A stretch of DNA of 64,000 bases from Mesorhizobium tianshanense. GTDB lineage: Bacteria > Pseudomonadota > Alphaproteobacteria > Rhizobiales > Rhizobiaceae. Below are positions 8,203-17,163 of the stretch, piece after piece. Each line of letters opens with the position of its first letter. Position 1 is the first letter of the stretch. The stretch is taken from the NCBI RefSeq assembly GCF_007830515.1, contig NZ_VLKT01000001.1, positions 186,001 through 250,000 on the forward strand, given 5' to 3'. The position numbers and the translations under genes are program-made. The notes under the pieces are model-generated. The model saw nothing but the letters and a program-made list of their open reading frames with translations, did not search any database and was not told the origin of the DNA.

Positions 8203-9808
8203 GGGCCGGGCTCATATGGGTGGTTGGCTTGGCGAGGTCGCGCAGGATTTCTGCCGCCGCATTGCGGCCAGGCGCCCCCATGACGCCACCGCCGGGATGG
8301 GTCGAGGAGCCGCACATATAGAGCCCGCCGACCGGCGAACGATACTGTGCGTAACCCGGCACCGGGCGGTTGAACAGAAGCTGGTCGAAGGTCAGCTCGC
8401 CCTGGAAGATATTGCCTTCGGTGAGGCCGACCTCGACCTCGATCTCACGCGGCGTGCGCACCTCCATATGGACGATGCGATCGCGAAAGCCCGGCGAATA
8501 ATCGGATATCTGGGCAATCACGCTTTCGGCGAAACCATCGCGGTCGGCGTCGGTCCACTCGCGGCCGTTCACCTTCGGTGGTGCGTACTGCACGAAGCAG
8601 CTCATGAAGTGCTTGCCGGGCGGCGCCATGGTCGGGTCGAGCGTCGTCGGGATCACCATGTCGAGGAAAGGGTCGGCCGACCATTGCCCGGCCTTCCAGT
8701 CGTCATAGGCGCGCTCCATGCGTTCCATCGAGTCGGTGAAATGCATATCGCCGCGATAGACCGGCGAATCCTTCGGCAGCGCCGGGAATTCGGGCAGCGA
8801 ATCCAGCGCGAAGTTGACCTTGCCCGACGAGCCGCGGATCTTGAAGTTCCTGACCCGGCGCAGGAAGATGTCGGGCAGTTCCTTTTCCTCGACCAGTTTG
8901 AGGAAGGTGCGTTTCACGTCCGCATTGGAAACGACGAGCTTTCCGGAAATCTCCTCGCCGCCGGCCAGCACCACACCACTGGCTTTGCCGCGCCGGACCA
9001 GCACATGGTCGACCTTGGCGCCGGTGCGGATGGTTCCGCCGGAGGCTTGGAAGCTCGCGGCGAGCGCCTTGGTAACGGCGCCCATGCCGCCGCGCGCATA
9101 ACCCCAGGCGCCGACGGAACCATCGACCTCGCCCATATAGTGGTGCAGCAGCACATAGGCGGTGCCCGGCGACATCGGGCCCAGCGCGGTGCCGATGATG
9201 CCGGACAGCGCGAAATTCGCCTTGATGACATCGGTCTCGAAATACTCGTCGAGGAAGTCCGAGATCGACATGGTCCAGAAGCGCAGCGTCAGCGCCATTT
9301 CCTCAGGCGTAAGCCCGGCGAACTTTCTGCCGAGATAGAGGAGCTCGCCGATGTCGCGTGGCCGGAAACTGGTCGGGTCGGGTGCGGTGCGCATCAGCAA
9401 CGGCTGGATGAAACGGCACTGCCGCGTCACGTCGCGGGAATAGCGGTCATAGGCTTCGGCGTCGCGCCTGGAAAAGCGGGCGAATTCGCGCCGGTGGGCA
9501 TCGTGATCGCGGTAGTTGGCGAGATAGTCGCCGTCGCGGGTGAACACCGCGCCACCTTCGTAGGAGATCACCTGCAGCCCGTAACGCGGCAGTTCGAGGT
9601 CGCGCATGATCTCGGGACGGAACAAGGAGCAGACGTAGGAGCAGTTGGAATAGAGGAAGCCGGGCGTCAATTCCCTGCTGGTGGCAGCGCCGCCGACCCA
9701 ACCGTTCTTTTCGACGACCAGCACGTCGAGCCCGGCGCGCTGCAGGTAGCAGGCATTGACCAGCCCGTTATGACCGCCGCCGATGACGATCGCATCCCAG
9801 GCTTTCAT
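8189..9808 (-). CDS. CrtI/PYROXD2-like NAD(P)/FAD-dependent oxidoreductase (first of a tandem pair)
   Basis: The 539-residue protein begins MKAWDAIVIGGGHNGLVNAC with the FAD motif, continues with VVEKNGWVGGAATSRELTPGF, and ends with GLYMCGSSTHPGGGVMGAPGRNAA. It is clearly related to its downstream neighbour but is diverged and slightly longer, so this is an old duplication or a heteromeric pair. The ATG at 9808 is chosen because the flavin motif starts six residues later; the frame stays open upstream without homology. It is the promoter-proximal gene of the leftward operon, with a BetI-type palindrome about 100 bp upstream at 9906-9921. Confidence 0.85.
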   Translation of the reverse strand: MKAWDAIVIGGGHNGLVNACYLQRAGLDVLVVEKNGWVGGAATSRELTPGFLYSNCSYVCSLFRPEIMRDLELPRYGLQVISYEGGAVFTRDGDYLANYRDHDAHRREFARFSRRDAEAYDRYSRDVTRQCRFIQPLLMRTAPDPTSFRPRDIGELLYLGRKFAGLTPEEMALTLRFWTMSISDFLDEYFETDVIKANFALSGIIGTALGPMSPGTAYVLLHHYMGEVDGSVGAWGYARGGMGAVTKALAASFQASGGTIRTGAKVDHVLVRRGKASGVVLAGGEEISGKLVVSNADVKRTFLKLVEEKELPDIFLRRVRNFKIRGSSGKVNFALDSLPEFPALPKDSPVYRGDMHFTDSMERMERAYDDWKAGQWSADPFLDMVIPTTLDPTMAPPGKHFMSCFVQYAPPKVNGREWTDADRDGFAESVIAQISDYSPGFRDRIVHMEVRTPREIEVEVGLTEGNIFQGELTFDQLLFNRPVPGYAQYRSPVGGLYMCGSSTHPGGGVMGAPGRNAAAEILRDLAKPTTHMSPAHDVI

Positions 9809-9905
9809 TTTGGCCCAACCCTCATTTCTGCCCGACCCTGATTTCGCCGATCTGCTGCGAGGTGCGTGAAATTTTGCATGGCAGCGGCCGCTATGTCCAG
9901 CCATA

Positions 9906-9921
9906 TTGAATGAATGTTCAA
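9906..9921. promoter_or_regulatory. BetI-type operator, site 1 (TTGAATGAATGTTCAA)
   Basis: A palindrome with perfect TTGAA/TTCAA arms and a 6-bp spacer. It lies between the leftward FAD-oxidoreductase operon and the rightward methyltransferase-regulator operon. The same arms and spacer length recur at 17064-17079 and 19859-19874. The BetI-like repressor is encoded about 0.9 kb to the right. Confidence 0.75.
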
Positions 9922-9995
9922 CAAATGGTGTTGCATTTTCGCGTGTATGCGCTAGGCTTTGCCGACATTCGGTAAGGGCTTGGGACTGAGGTCTG

Positions 9996-10790
9996 ATGGT
10001 CGAAACAGCGGACGCCGAGCCGGAATATGACGATACCGCCATCCGCTTCCTCGAGGCGCTGTGGGGCGACGGCTATCTGTCGCCCGGCGGCCCGGATGAG
10101 GTCGACCGGGTGGTCGAAGGGCTCGCGCTCAACGGCAGGGCGATCCTCGATATAGGCTGCGGCTCCGGCGGCATCACGCTGCATCTGGTCGAGCGTCACG
10201 GTGCTGCCCACGCCACCGGCTTCGATGTCGAGCGGCCGGTGATCGAGACGGCCAGGCAAAGGGCGGCTGCACGCGGGCTTTCCGATCGCGCCAATTTCGT
10301 CCAGACGCCACCAGGGCCGTTGCCCTTCGCCGACAGCTCCTTCGACGTCGTGTTCTCCAAGGATGCGCTGCTGCATGTGTCCGACAAGGATGCCTTGTTT
10401 GCCGAGATCTTCCGTGTGCTGAAGCCGGGCGGGGTCTTCGCGGCATCAAATTGGATGATCTCGCATGATGGCGAACCTTCACCTGACATGAAGGCCTATA
10501 TCGCCGCCGAGGGCCTTTCCTTCGCCATGGCGTCGCCGGTGCGCTACACGCAAGCGATGCGCCAGGCAGGTTTTGCGGACGTCACCGTGCGCGACCGCAA
10601 TCCCTGGTATCGCGACGTCGCGCGAGAGGAATTGAGGCGCCTTAAAGGACCGCTCTACCCGACAGTCGCGGCTGCGGTCGGAGCGGCCTATGTCGACAAG
10701 AACATACGAACCTGGGAAGCCATGCAGAAGGTTCTTGACAGCGGCGAGCACCGCCCCACTCATCTTCGCGGTCGAAAGCCGGTTGGATAG
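9996..10790 (+). CDS. SAM-dependent methyltransferase, phosphoethanolamine-N-methyltransferase-like
   Basis: A 264-residue class I methyltransferase. Motif I is [17 protein letters not shown] near residue 50, the acidic residue of motif II is in ATGFDVE, and the post-I region is [23 protein letters not shown]. The preceding [15 protein letters not shown] is typical of the phosphoethanolamine/phosphobase methyltransferase group. It starts the rightward operon and stops 6 bp before the BetI-like gene. In an apparently catabolic cassette, a methylase for an ethanolamine- or betaine-like amine is unexpected. Substrate assignment is tentative. Confidence 0.8.
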   Translation: MVETADAEPEYDDTAIRFLEALWGDGYLSPGGPDEVDRVVEGLALNGRAILDIGCGSGGITLHLVERHGAAHATGFDVERPVIETARQRAAARGLSDRANFVQTPPGPLPFADSSFDVVFSKDALLHVSDKDALFAEIFRVLKPGGVFAASNWMISHDGEPSPDMKAYIAAEGLSFAMASPVRYTQAMRQAGFADVTVRDRNPWYRDVAREELRRLKGPLYPTVAAAVGAAYVDKNIRTWEAMQKVLDSGEHRPTHLRGRKPVG

Positions 10791-10796
10791 CCGGCG

Positions 10797-11504
10797 ATGC
10801 TGGAGACCATCACGCCCATGAAAGCAGAAGCCAGGGACGCCCTCCTTGAATCAACGCGGAAAAACGAGCCCGAAAAACGCGGCCGCAAGGCGTCGAAGGA
10901 AGTCAGGCAGCTTCAGCTGATCGAGGCGACAATCGATTCGCTGGCCAAGCGCGGCTATTCGGAGACGACGATGGCCGATGTCGCCGATGGCGCCGGCCTG
11001 TCGCGCGGGATCGTCAATTTCCACTTCGAGAGCAAGGAGAAGCTGCTCGTCGCCACGCTGCAATATATGGCCGATGAATATGCCGCACACTGGCGCGCTG
11101 CACTCACCAAGGCTGGCGATGATCCCGCCCGCCAGTTGAGGGCTCTGGTCGCCGCCGATTTCGACCGTTCAATCTGCAACAAGCGCAAGCTGGCCGCCTG
11201 GTGCGCCTTCTGGGGCGAGGCCAAGTCGCGCCCGACCTATCAGGCGCTGTGCGGTGCGCGCGACGCGGCCTATCAGAAAGTCTTCATCGACCTTTGCGCG
11301 ACGCTCAAGCAAAGCGGTGGCTATGCCTTCGAGCCGCACGTCATGGCGCTGGCGCTCTGTGCCTTGCTGGAGGGTCTGTGGCTGCGCCTGATGATGGGCA
11401 CCGAAGACACCACCCGCGAGACTGCGCTGCAAGCGGCGAACGAATTCCTGTCGGCGGCATTTCCAAAGCATTATCCGTGGGCCAGCGGCCCCAAGACGGC
11501 ATGA
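10797..11504 (+). CDS. BetI-like TetR-family repressor
   Basis: The protein has 235 residues. The N-terminal TetR helix-turn-helix lies at about residues 38-85 (QLIEATIDSLAKRG, MADVADGAGLSRGIVNFHFESKEKLL). The C-terminal region contains KLAAWCAFWGEAKSRPTYQ and ALCALLEGLWLRLMMG, the pattern found in the choline-responsive repressor BetI. The binding sites are probably the three TTGAA-N6-TTCAA palindromes at 9906, 17064 and 19859. No betA or betB is in the window, so this is a paralogue redirected to another quaternary-amine-type ligand. The ATG is at 10797, with an alternative at 10818. Confidence 0.88.
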   Translation: MLETITPMKAEARDALLESTRKNEPEKRGRKASKEVRQLQLIEATIDSLAKRGYSETTMADVADGAGLSRGIVNFHFESKEKLLVATLQYMADEYAAHWRAALTKAGDDPARQLRALVAADFDRSICNKRKLAAWCAFWGEAKSRPTYQALCGARDAAYQKVFIDLCATLKQSGGYAFEPHVMALALCALLEGLWLRLMMGTEDTTRETALQAANEFLSAAFPKHYPWASGPKTA

Positions 11505-11534
11505 AACAACCAAAAAAAGGAGGATGGAACAGCA

Positions 11535-12617
11535 ATGAAGAACATGATCCGACGCCTGACATTGACATTGGCGCTGGCAGGAACGCTGGCGGCCTCAGTC
11601 GCAGCGCTTGCGGTTGCCGCGGACAAGGACCTGATCGTGTTCGACTGGTCCGGCTACGAGGACCCCGGTTTCCACCCGAAATACGTCGAGAAAAACGGCG
11701 ACTCGCCGACCTTCACCTTCTTTGGCGACGAGGACGAGGCATTCGAAAAAGCCCGCTCAGGTTTCAAGGCCGATCTCGGCCATCCCTGCTCGCAGAGCGT
11801 GGTGAAATGGCGCGAGGCGGGTCTGCTGCAGCCGCTCGACACCTCGAAAATCACCGGTTGGGGCGACCTCAATCCCGGCATTCTGGCAATGAAGGATCTC
11901 GCCACCACCGCTGACGGCAAGGCCTGGTTCATGCCCTGGGACTGGGGCAACACGCAGCTCACTTATAATTCCGACAAGGTCGACGAGAAGGATATCCATT
12001 CGCTGAAGGCCTTCGCCGATCCCAAGTTCGAGGGCAGGGTCTCCATCGGCGACAATGTCGACGACGCCTATGCGCTGGCCTCGCTGGCGATCGGGCTCAA
12101 GGACTGGACCAAGATGACGGACGACCAGTTCAAGCAGGCGTCCGACTTCCTGCGCCAGGTGCACAAGAATGTCCGCGCCTACTGGACCGACAGCACCGAC
12201 ATCGTTCAGCAGTTGGGCGGCGGAGAGGTCGACCTTGCCTGGGCGTGGAACGACGCGACGGTGCAGTCGGTCGCCGCAGGCGTGCCGATCAAGGCCAAGA
12301 AGGACACCGACGAAGGCATTTCGACCTGGGTCTGCGGCTACGTGCTGTTCAAGGACGCACCGGGCAACACCGACAGGGCCTATGACTATCTGAACGCAAT
12401 CAACGATCCCGAAGTCGCCAAGGTGCTGGTCACGGACTGGGGCTACGGCCAGGCCAACGCCAAGGGCATGGCCGGTGTCGACCAGGCCGTGCTGAAGGAA
12501 AAGGGCTACGACGACGTGCAGAAATTCATCGACAAGACGCTGTTCCAGGCGCCGGTTCCCTCGGATCTCAAGCAGCGGATGATCGAGGAGTTCGAGAAGA
12601 TCAAGGCCGGCTATTGA
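11535..12617 (+). CDS. PotD/PotF-type periplasmic binding protein (polyamine/amine ABC importer)
   Basis: A 360-residue extracellular binding protein with a Sec signal peptide of about 29 residues ending AVA-ADK. The mature part starts DLIVFDWSGYEDPGFHPKY, the usual spermidine/putrescine-binding opening. Later segments (MPWDWGNTQLTYNSDKV, GEVDLAWAWNDATVQSV) follow the same fold. The ribosome-binding AAAAAAGGAGG precedes the ATG. Its permeases and ATPase are on the opposite strand at 13.9-16.8 kb. The ligand could be a polyamine, a betaine or another cationic amine. Confidence 0.87.
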   Translation: MKNMIRRLTLTLALAGTLAASVAALAVAADKDLIVFDWSGYEDPGFHPKYVEKNGDSPTFTFFGDEDEAFEKARSGFKADLGHPCSQSVVKWREAGLLQPLDTSKITGWGDLNPGILAMKDLATTADGKAWFMPWDWGNTQLTYNSDKVDEKDIHSLKAFADPKFEGRVSIGDNVDDAYALASLAIGLKDWTKMTDDQFKQASDFLRQVHKNVRAYWTDSTDIVQQLGGGEVDLAWAWNDATVQSVAAGVPIKAKKDTDEGISTWVCGYVLFKDAPGNTDRAYDYLNAINDPEVAKVLVTDWGYGQANAKGMAGVDQAVLKEKGYDDVQKFIDKTLFQAPVPSDLKQRMIEEFEKIKAGY

Positions 12618-13924
12618 AGAGCGGGATCGAAAGAACCGACGTCGGCATCGTCGGAGCCGGCTTTACCGGCCTGTCGGCTGCGCATGAACTGAGGGAGGCC
12701 GGTATCGATTTCGTGCTGCTCGAAGCGCGCGATCGTGTCGGCGGGCGCGTGGAGTCCGGGCGGAACGGGCTCGGCGAATGGATCGACAGCGGCGGCCAGT
12801 TCCTGTGCGAGGAGATGCCGGAACTGATGGGGCTGCTGCAGGCGCGCGGCAAGACACTGGTCGAGACCTATGTCTATGGGGAATTCGTCACCCAGCCGTG
12901 GATGAGTGCACAGCAAGCCGACCGAACCTATTTCGGATCGATGGCGATCCGCGACCGCATGAACATGATCGCCCCGGATGATCCTGGCATCGCCGGATTG
13001 ACCGTCGCCGCCTGGCTCGAGCGCCAGACCGATCCTGACGAGGCCAAAGCTGCTTTCCGTTCGATGATCGAGGGACTGTGGTGCCAAGGGCTCGAAGAAC
13101 TGCCGCTGTGGCACCTGATCGACAATGATCGCCGCATCACCAACGAGGGGTCGGAGCTGCAATATTTCGTTCGCGAAACCATGCAGTCGCTGGCGGACGA
13201 CCTGGCCAACGATCTCGGCGATCGTGTGCGGCTAAGCACACCGGTTGAGACCATCGAGCACCGGCCGGAAGGGGTTCGCCTGGTCACGGCGACGGGCTCG
13301 ATCGAAGCACGGATGGCACTGGTCGCCGTACCGCCGATGACGGCCTCGAAACTGGATTTTGCACCGCCGCTGCCGGCTGGCCTGGGAAGGGCGCTCGGCG
13401 CTTGGCAAAGCGGCGCGGTGATCAAGGCGCTGGTGCGTTATCCCAGTGCCTTCTGGCGCGACAAGGGCCTGAGCGGCGTGGTGATGTGGCGCGATCTTCC
13501 AGGGCTGTTTGCCTGCGACGTCAGCAAGGACAGCGACCATGCCGCGCTGGTCGTCTTCGTCGGCGGGCCTCTGGCCCTGCGCTGGCGTGAGCTCGGCGAC
13601 GCGGCGTTACGCGCTGAGGTGACGACGAGGCTGGAGGACGCGCTCGGTATGGAGGCCGCCAACATGCTCGATTTCAGCTATCGCGACTGGACGGATGATC
13701 GCTGGAGCGGCGGCGGCTACAGCGATCTTATCGTCGATGCGACGGCGACCGGCGCCGAACGCATCATCCTGGCCGGCGCACCGCCAGTGCATTTCGCCGC
13801 GTCCGAACTGTCGCCGTCATTCCCGGGCTATATCGAAGGCGCTGTTGCGGCGGGGGGCATCGCTGCACGAAAGATCATCCAGGGATTTCAATCCGCCATC
13901 GCCACCAGCGCATCGGGGTCATAG
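12614..13924 (+). CDS. Flavin-containing amine oxidase
   Basis: A 436-residue monoamine-oxidase-family protein. The FAD motif IVGAGFTGLSAAHELREAG starts near residue 12, followed by LLEARDRVGGRVES and the MAO-type DSGGQFLCE; the C-terminal FAD contact is FPGYIEGAVAAGG. It would oxidise an amine to an imine or aldehyde with H2O2 release. The start is a TTG whose TG is shared with the TGA of the binding-protein gene, implying translational coupling. No better start exists before the FAD motif. The 3' end overlaps the convergent ABC ATPase gene by 37 bp. Confidence 0.85.
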   Translation: MKSGIERTDVGIVGAGFTGLSAAHELREAGIDFVLLEARDRVGGRVESGRNGLGEWIDSGGQFLCEEMPELMGLLQARGKTLVETYVYGEFVTQPWMSAQQADRTYFGSMAIRDRMNMIAPDDPGIAGLTVAAWLERQTDPDEAKAAFRSMIEGLWCQGLEELPLWHLIDNDRRITNEGSELQYFVRETMQSLADDLANDLGDRVRLSTPVETIEHRPEGVRLVTATGSIEARMALVAVPPMTASKLDFAPPLPAGLGRALGAWQSGAVIKALVRYPSAFWRDKGLSGVVMWRDLPGLFACDVSKDSDHAALVVFVGGPLALRWRELGDAALRAEVTTRLEDALGMEAANMLDFSYRDWTDDRWSGGGYSDLIVDATATGAERIILAGAPPVHFAASELSPSFPGYIEGAVAAGGIAARKIIQGFQSAIATSASGS

Positions 13925-15006
13925 GCGAGGCGGATCGAGGTGCCGACGGGGATGTCATCGGCGCCGAAATCGTTGGTTTCGGTTACCGACAGCGGCTTTT
14001 CCAATCCCGGTATCTCAACGATCAGGTGAGTGATCTCGCCAAAATAATGGCGCTCGACCACCTTGCCGGCGACCTCGAATTTCGCCGTGGCGTTGTCCCA
14101 CAACACGCGCAGACGCTCTGGACGGATGCCGAGCGTGGCGGCCCCGCCATTGCGGACGAAAGCTTTCGGCTTGTCGGTCTTGACGCGGCCGAAGCCCAGC
14201 GTGTCGACGACGAGCGAAGCGCCGTTCTCCTCGACGATCTCGGCCTTGACGAAATTCATGCCGCCGAGAAAGTCGGCGACCTGGCGGTTGACCGGCCGCT
14301 GGTAGATCTCCTTGGGCGAGGCGACCTGCGCGATCCTGCCGCCGAACATCACGGCGATGCGGTCCGACATCGCCAGCGCCTCATATTGGTCGTGCGTGAC
14401 CAGGACGAAGGTGATGCCGACCGCCTGCTGCAGGCGGCGCAGCTCGACTTGCATCTGCTCGCGCAGCTTCTTGTCGAGCGCCGACAGCGGCTCGTCGAGC
14501 AGAAGCACCTTGGGGCGCATCACCAGCGCGCGGGCCAGTGCCACGCGCTGCCGCTGGCCGCCGGAAAGCTCGGTGGCGAGGCGTTTGCCAAGGCCGGTCA
14601 GAGAGACCTGGGCCAGCGCCTCCTCGACGCGGCGTTTTTCTTCCGATCCTGCCAGCTTTAGCCGCTTCAACCCATAGGCCACGTTCTGCTCGACATTGAG
14701 ATGCGGGAAGATCGCATAGCTCTGGAATACCATGTTGGTCGGCCGGCGATTGGCCGGGATGCCCTGCATCGACTGGCCGTCGACCGAGATCAAACCGCTG
14801 GTCGGATTGTCGAAGCCGGCGATCATGCGCAACAGCGTGGTCTTGCCGCAGCCGGACGGGCCGAGCAGGGAAAAGAATTCGCCCTCCTTGATTGTGAGCG
14901 AGGCGTCGTCCAGCGCCTTGAACGAACCGTAGCTGCGGGTGACGTTGTGGATCTCGATCATTGGTCGTTCGAGTTGGGGCCGTTCGGATCGGGGCCGCTC
15001 AGGCAT
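13888..15006 (-). CDS. PotA-type ABC transporter ATP-binding protein
   Basis: The 372-residue protein carries Walker A GPSGCGKTT, the Q-loop in VFQSYAIFPHLNV, the signature [15 protein letters not shown], Walker B VLLLDEPLSALD and the H-loop VTHDQYEA. A C-terminal TOBE domain with LGIRPERLRVL matches spermidine/putrescine and Fe3+-type importers. It overlaps the upstream permease by 8 bp. The start at 15006 adds a proline/arginine-rich leader; the ATG giving MIEIHNVTRSYG at 14961 is an equally good start. Confidence 0.9.
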   Translation of the reverse strand: MPERPRSERPQLERPMIEIHNVTRSYGSFKALDDASLTIKEGEFFSLLGPSGCGKTTLLRMIAGFDNPTSGLISVDGQSMQGIPANRRPTNMVFQSYAIFPHLNVEQNVAYGLKRLKLAGSEEKRRVEEALAQVSLTGLGKRLATELSGGQRQRVALARALVMRPKVLLLDEPLSALDKKLREQMQVELRRLQQAVGITFVLVTHDQYEALAMSDRIAVMFGGRIAQVASPKEIYQRPVNRQVADFLGGMNFVKAEIVEENGASLVVDTLGFGRVKTDKPKAFVRNGGAATLGIRPERLRVLWDNATAKFEVAGKVVERHYFGEITHLIVEIPGLEKPLSVTETNDFGADDIPVGTSIRLAYDPDALVAMAD

Positions 15007-15823
15007 GGAGGCCTCCCTCGTTCTGGGTGCGTCTGGCCGCGCGGCGGCGCAGGATTTCGGCGATAGTCAACAGCAGGAAAGAGGCAACCAGCAAGAGCGT
15101 GCCCAGCGCCAGCACGCCGGGCAGCTTCGACGCAAATCGCAATTGGCCCCAGATGTAGATCGGCAGCGTCGCGTCAGTGCCGGTCAGGAAGAAAGCGATG
15201 ATGAACTCATCGAGCGAAATGGTGAAGCACACGAGCAGGCTGGAGATGATCGCCGGCGCCACCATCGGCAGCGTCACCCGCCGAAACGTGCCGAAGGCAC
15301 TCTCGCCGAGATCGGCGGAGGCCTCCTCCAGGCTGCGGTCGAAGCCCTCGAAGCCGGCGGTCAGCACGGTGATCGAATAGGGAATGCAGACCAGGACATG
15401 GCCGAGCACGATGGTGAACAGCGATAGGCTCAAACCCAGTTGCAGTATCACCAAAAGCAGGGAGATGGCGACGATGATTTCGGGCAGCACCAGCGGCGCC
15501 ATGATCAGGCCGTTAATGGCGCGGCGACCGGGGTAGCGGTAGCGGGTGATCGAGCGGGCGGCGAGAATGCCAAGCACGGTGGACAGGATGGAGGCCGACA
15601 CGCCGACGACCAGGCTGTTCCAGGTCGCGTCAAGCAGTGCCGGCGTGCGCGGCAGGTCCTCGTACCATTTGAGCGTGAAGCCGGAGAGCGGGAATTTCGG
15701 TGTCGCGGCGGTGTTGACCGAAAAGATCGGCAGGAAGACGACAGGCAGATAGAGGAACATGATATAGAGGAACGCGTAGGCCGACAGCCAGCCGCTGGCC
15801 AGGAAGCGCCGCATCGCAATCAT
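14999..15823 (-). CDS. PotC-type ABC transporter permease
   Basis: A 274-residue inner-membrane protein with about six hydrophobic segments and the cytoplasmic EAA loop (LEEASADLGESAFGTFRRVTLP) that docks the ATPase. It starts MIAMRRFLASGWLSAYAFLYIMFLYLPV. The order PotB-PotC-PotA is conserved, with 10 bp to the upstream permease and an 8-bp overlap with the ATPase. Confidence 0.9.
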   Translation of the reverse strand: MIAMRRFLASGWLSAYAFLYIMFLYLPVVFLPIFSVNTAATPKFPLSGFTLKWYEDLPRTPALLDATWNSLVVGVSASILSTVLGILAARSITRYRYPGRRAINGLIMAPLVLPEIIVAISLLLVILQLGLSLSLFTIVLGHVLVCIPYSITVLTAGFEGFDRSLEEASADLGESAFGTFRRVTLPMVAPAIISSLLVCFTISLDEFIIAFFLTGTDATLPIYIWGQLRFASKLPGVLALGTLLLVASFLLLTIAEILRRRAARRTQNEGGLHA

Positions 15824-15833
15824 CGCGCCAGCC

Positions 15834-16751
15834 TCATCGCGCCAGCCTCTGGGCCGCGCGGATGATCACCACGGTGGCGCCAGCCATCAGCGTCACGATC
15901 AGCATGGTGGTGACGGAAAGTGCTGCACCCAGCGGCCAGTTCGAGGCCTTGCCGAACTGCGCCTGGATCGCGTTGGCGATCATGACGCCGTCCTTGCCCC
16001 CGACAAGTTTCGGCGTGACATAGTCGCCGACCGTCGGGATCATGACGATCAGCGCCGCCGAGATTATGCCGGGCGCCGACAGCGGCAGGGTCACGCGCAG
16101 GAAGGAACGGATGGGACCGTCGCCGAGGTCCGTGGCCGCCTCGACCAGCGTGCGGTCGACCTTTTCCAGCGACACGAAGATCGGCAGTATGGCGAAGGCC
16201 GCCCAGGCATGGGTCAGCGTGATGATGACGGCGCTCGAGTTATAAAGCAGCGCTGTCGACGGCTCGTCGATGAGGCCAAGGCCCATCAGGCCGGAATTGA
16301 GCACGCCATTGTAGCCGAGGATGACCTTCCACGACATGACGCGCAGCAGGTAGCTGGTCCAGAACGGGATGGTGATCAGGAACAGCCACAGGCTCTTGTG
16401 TCGGCCGCCATGGAACGAAATGAAGTAGGCGATCGGATAGGCGAGCACCACGGTGAAGAAGCTCACCATCAGCGAGATATAGAGCGAGCGCCAGAGCAGG
16501 TCGCGATAGATCGGCTCGGTCAGCGCGGCGCGGTAGTTTTCCAGCGTGAAGGTGCGATCGATGGTGAGGTAGTTCTGCGTCCAGAAGGAATGCGCGATGA
16601 CCACCAGGATCGGCAGGACCAGAAGTATGAGCGCATAGAGAAAGGTCGGGCTGATCAGGGCAAAGCCTTGGACGGATTCGGACTGCAGAAGGGCGTTTCG
16701 CCTGGCCCGCGTCATGCCGAACGCGGGCGCCCCTTCCGCAGCTGCCGTCAT
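15834..16751 (-). CDS. PotB-type ABC transporter permease
   Basis: The 305-residue permease has a first membrane segment near residues 30-50 (ALISPTFLYALILLVLPIL) and an EAA loop LVEAATDLGDGPIRSFLRVTLP. The frame is open to 17042, but the ATG at 16751 (MTAAAEGAPAFGMTR) is preferred since hydrophobic homology begins shortly after it. It is the first gene of the leftward potBCA transcript, whose promoter must lie in the 16.75-17.16 kb spacer carrying BetI-type site 2. Confidence 0.88.
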   Translation of the reverse strand: MTAAAEGAPAFGMTRARRNALLQSESVQGFALISPTFLYALILLVLPILVVIAHSFWTQNYLTIDRTFTLENYRAALTEPIYRDLLWRSLYISLMVSFFTVVLAYPIAYFISFHGGRHKSLWLFLITIPFWTSYLLRVMSWKVILGYNGVLNSGLMGLGLIDEPSTALLYNSSAVIITLTHAWAAFAILPIFVSLEKVDRTLVEAATDLGDGPIRSFLRVTLPLSAPGIISAALIVMIPTVGDYVTPKLVGGKDGVMIANAIQAQFGKASNWPLGAALSVTTMLIVTLMAGATVVIIRAAQRLAR

Positions 16752-17163
16752 TGCAGGCCCTCGGGCAGGGCCCCGGGCGTGATCTCGGTTGCTGGCGCGG
16801 ATTGTCCTGCCATGCGACGTCCCATTGGCTAGCGCGTCGGCCCGAAAAGCACGATGCGTAGATTCAAAATGCCGGAGCGTACCTTGTGATCGAATTGGAC
16901 GCACGTCGCTCCAGTGCCGGCGCTTGTTCCCGATTTTATGCCTGGAGCGCGATCGAACGCAAAGCCGATGATAACTCTGCCGATCGCTCTCCGAGCTTGC
17001 CAGCTTTCTTTCATCATGCGCGCATCCGCCGATTGAAATCAAGCGCTATTTCTGTAATATTGATTGAACGGACATTCAAAATGATGCGAAGAAAGCCGAT
17101 GTTTCCGGTATTTGGCGCTGAGCTTCATGTCCGATGAAATTTGCGACGAAACGATGCGAGGCG
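16752..17163. other. Divergent spacer between potB-like and aminotransferase genes
   Basis: About 410 bp with no convincing gene. It holds the BetI-type palindrome at 17064-17079, and its right half is more AT-rich than the neighbourhood, as expected of a promoter. The frames open across it are continuations of flanking frames without protein-like homology. Confidence 0.6.
17064..17079. promoter_or_regulatory. BetI-type operator, site 2 (TTGAACGGACATTCAA)
   Basis: Perfect TTGAA/TTCAA arms with a 6-bp spacer, about 85 bp before the aminotransferase start and about 310 bp before the divergent potBCA-like operon. It has the same architecture as the sites at 9906 and 19859. Confidence 0.75.

Noticed and set aside
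8036..9841. 601-codon plus-strand frame opposite the first FAD oxidoreductase
   Set aside because: The minus-strand gene has clear FAD motifs. The plus-strand frame has none.
10797..11504. Assignment as the true choline regulator BetI
   Set aside because: The family fit is good, but no choline oxidation genes are in the window and the operators lie before other enzymes, so only BetI-like is justified.
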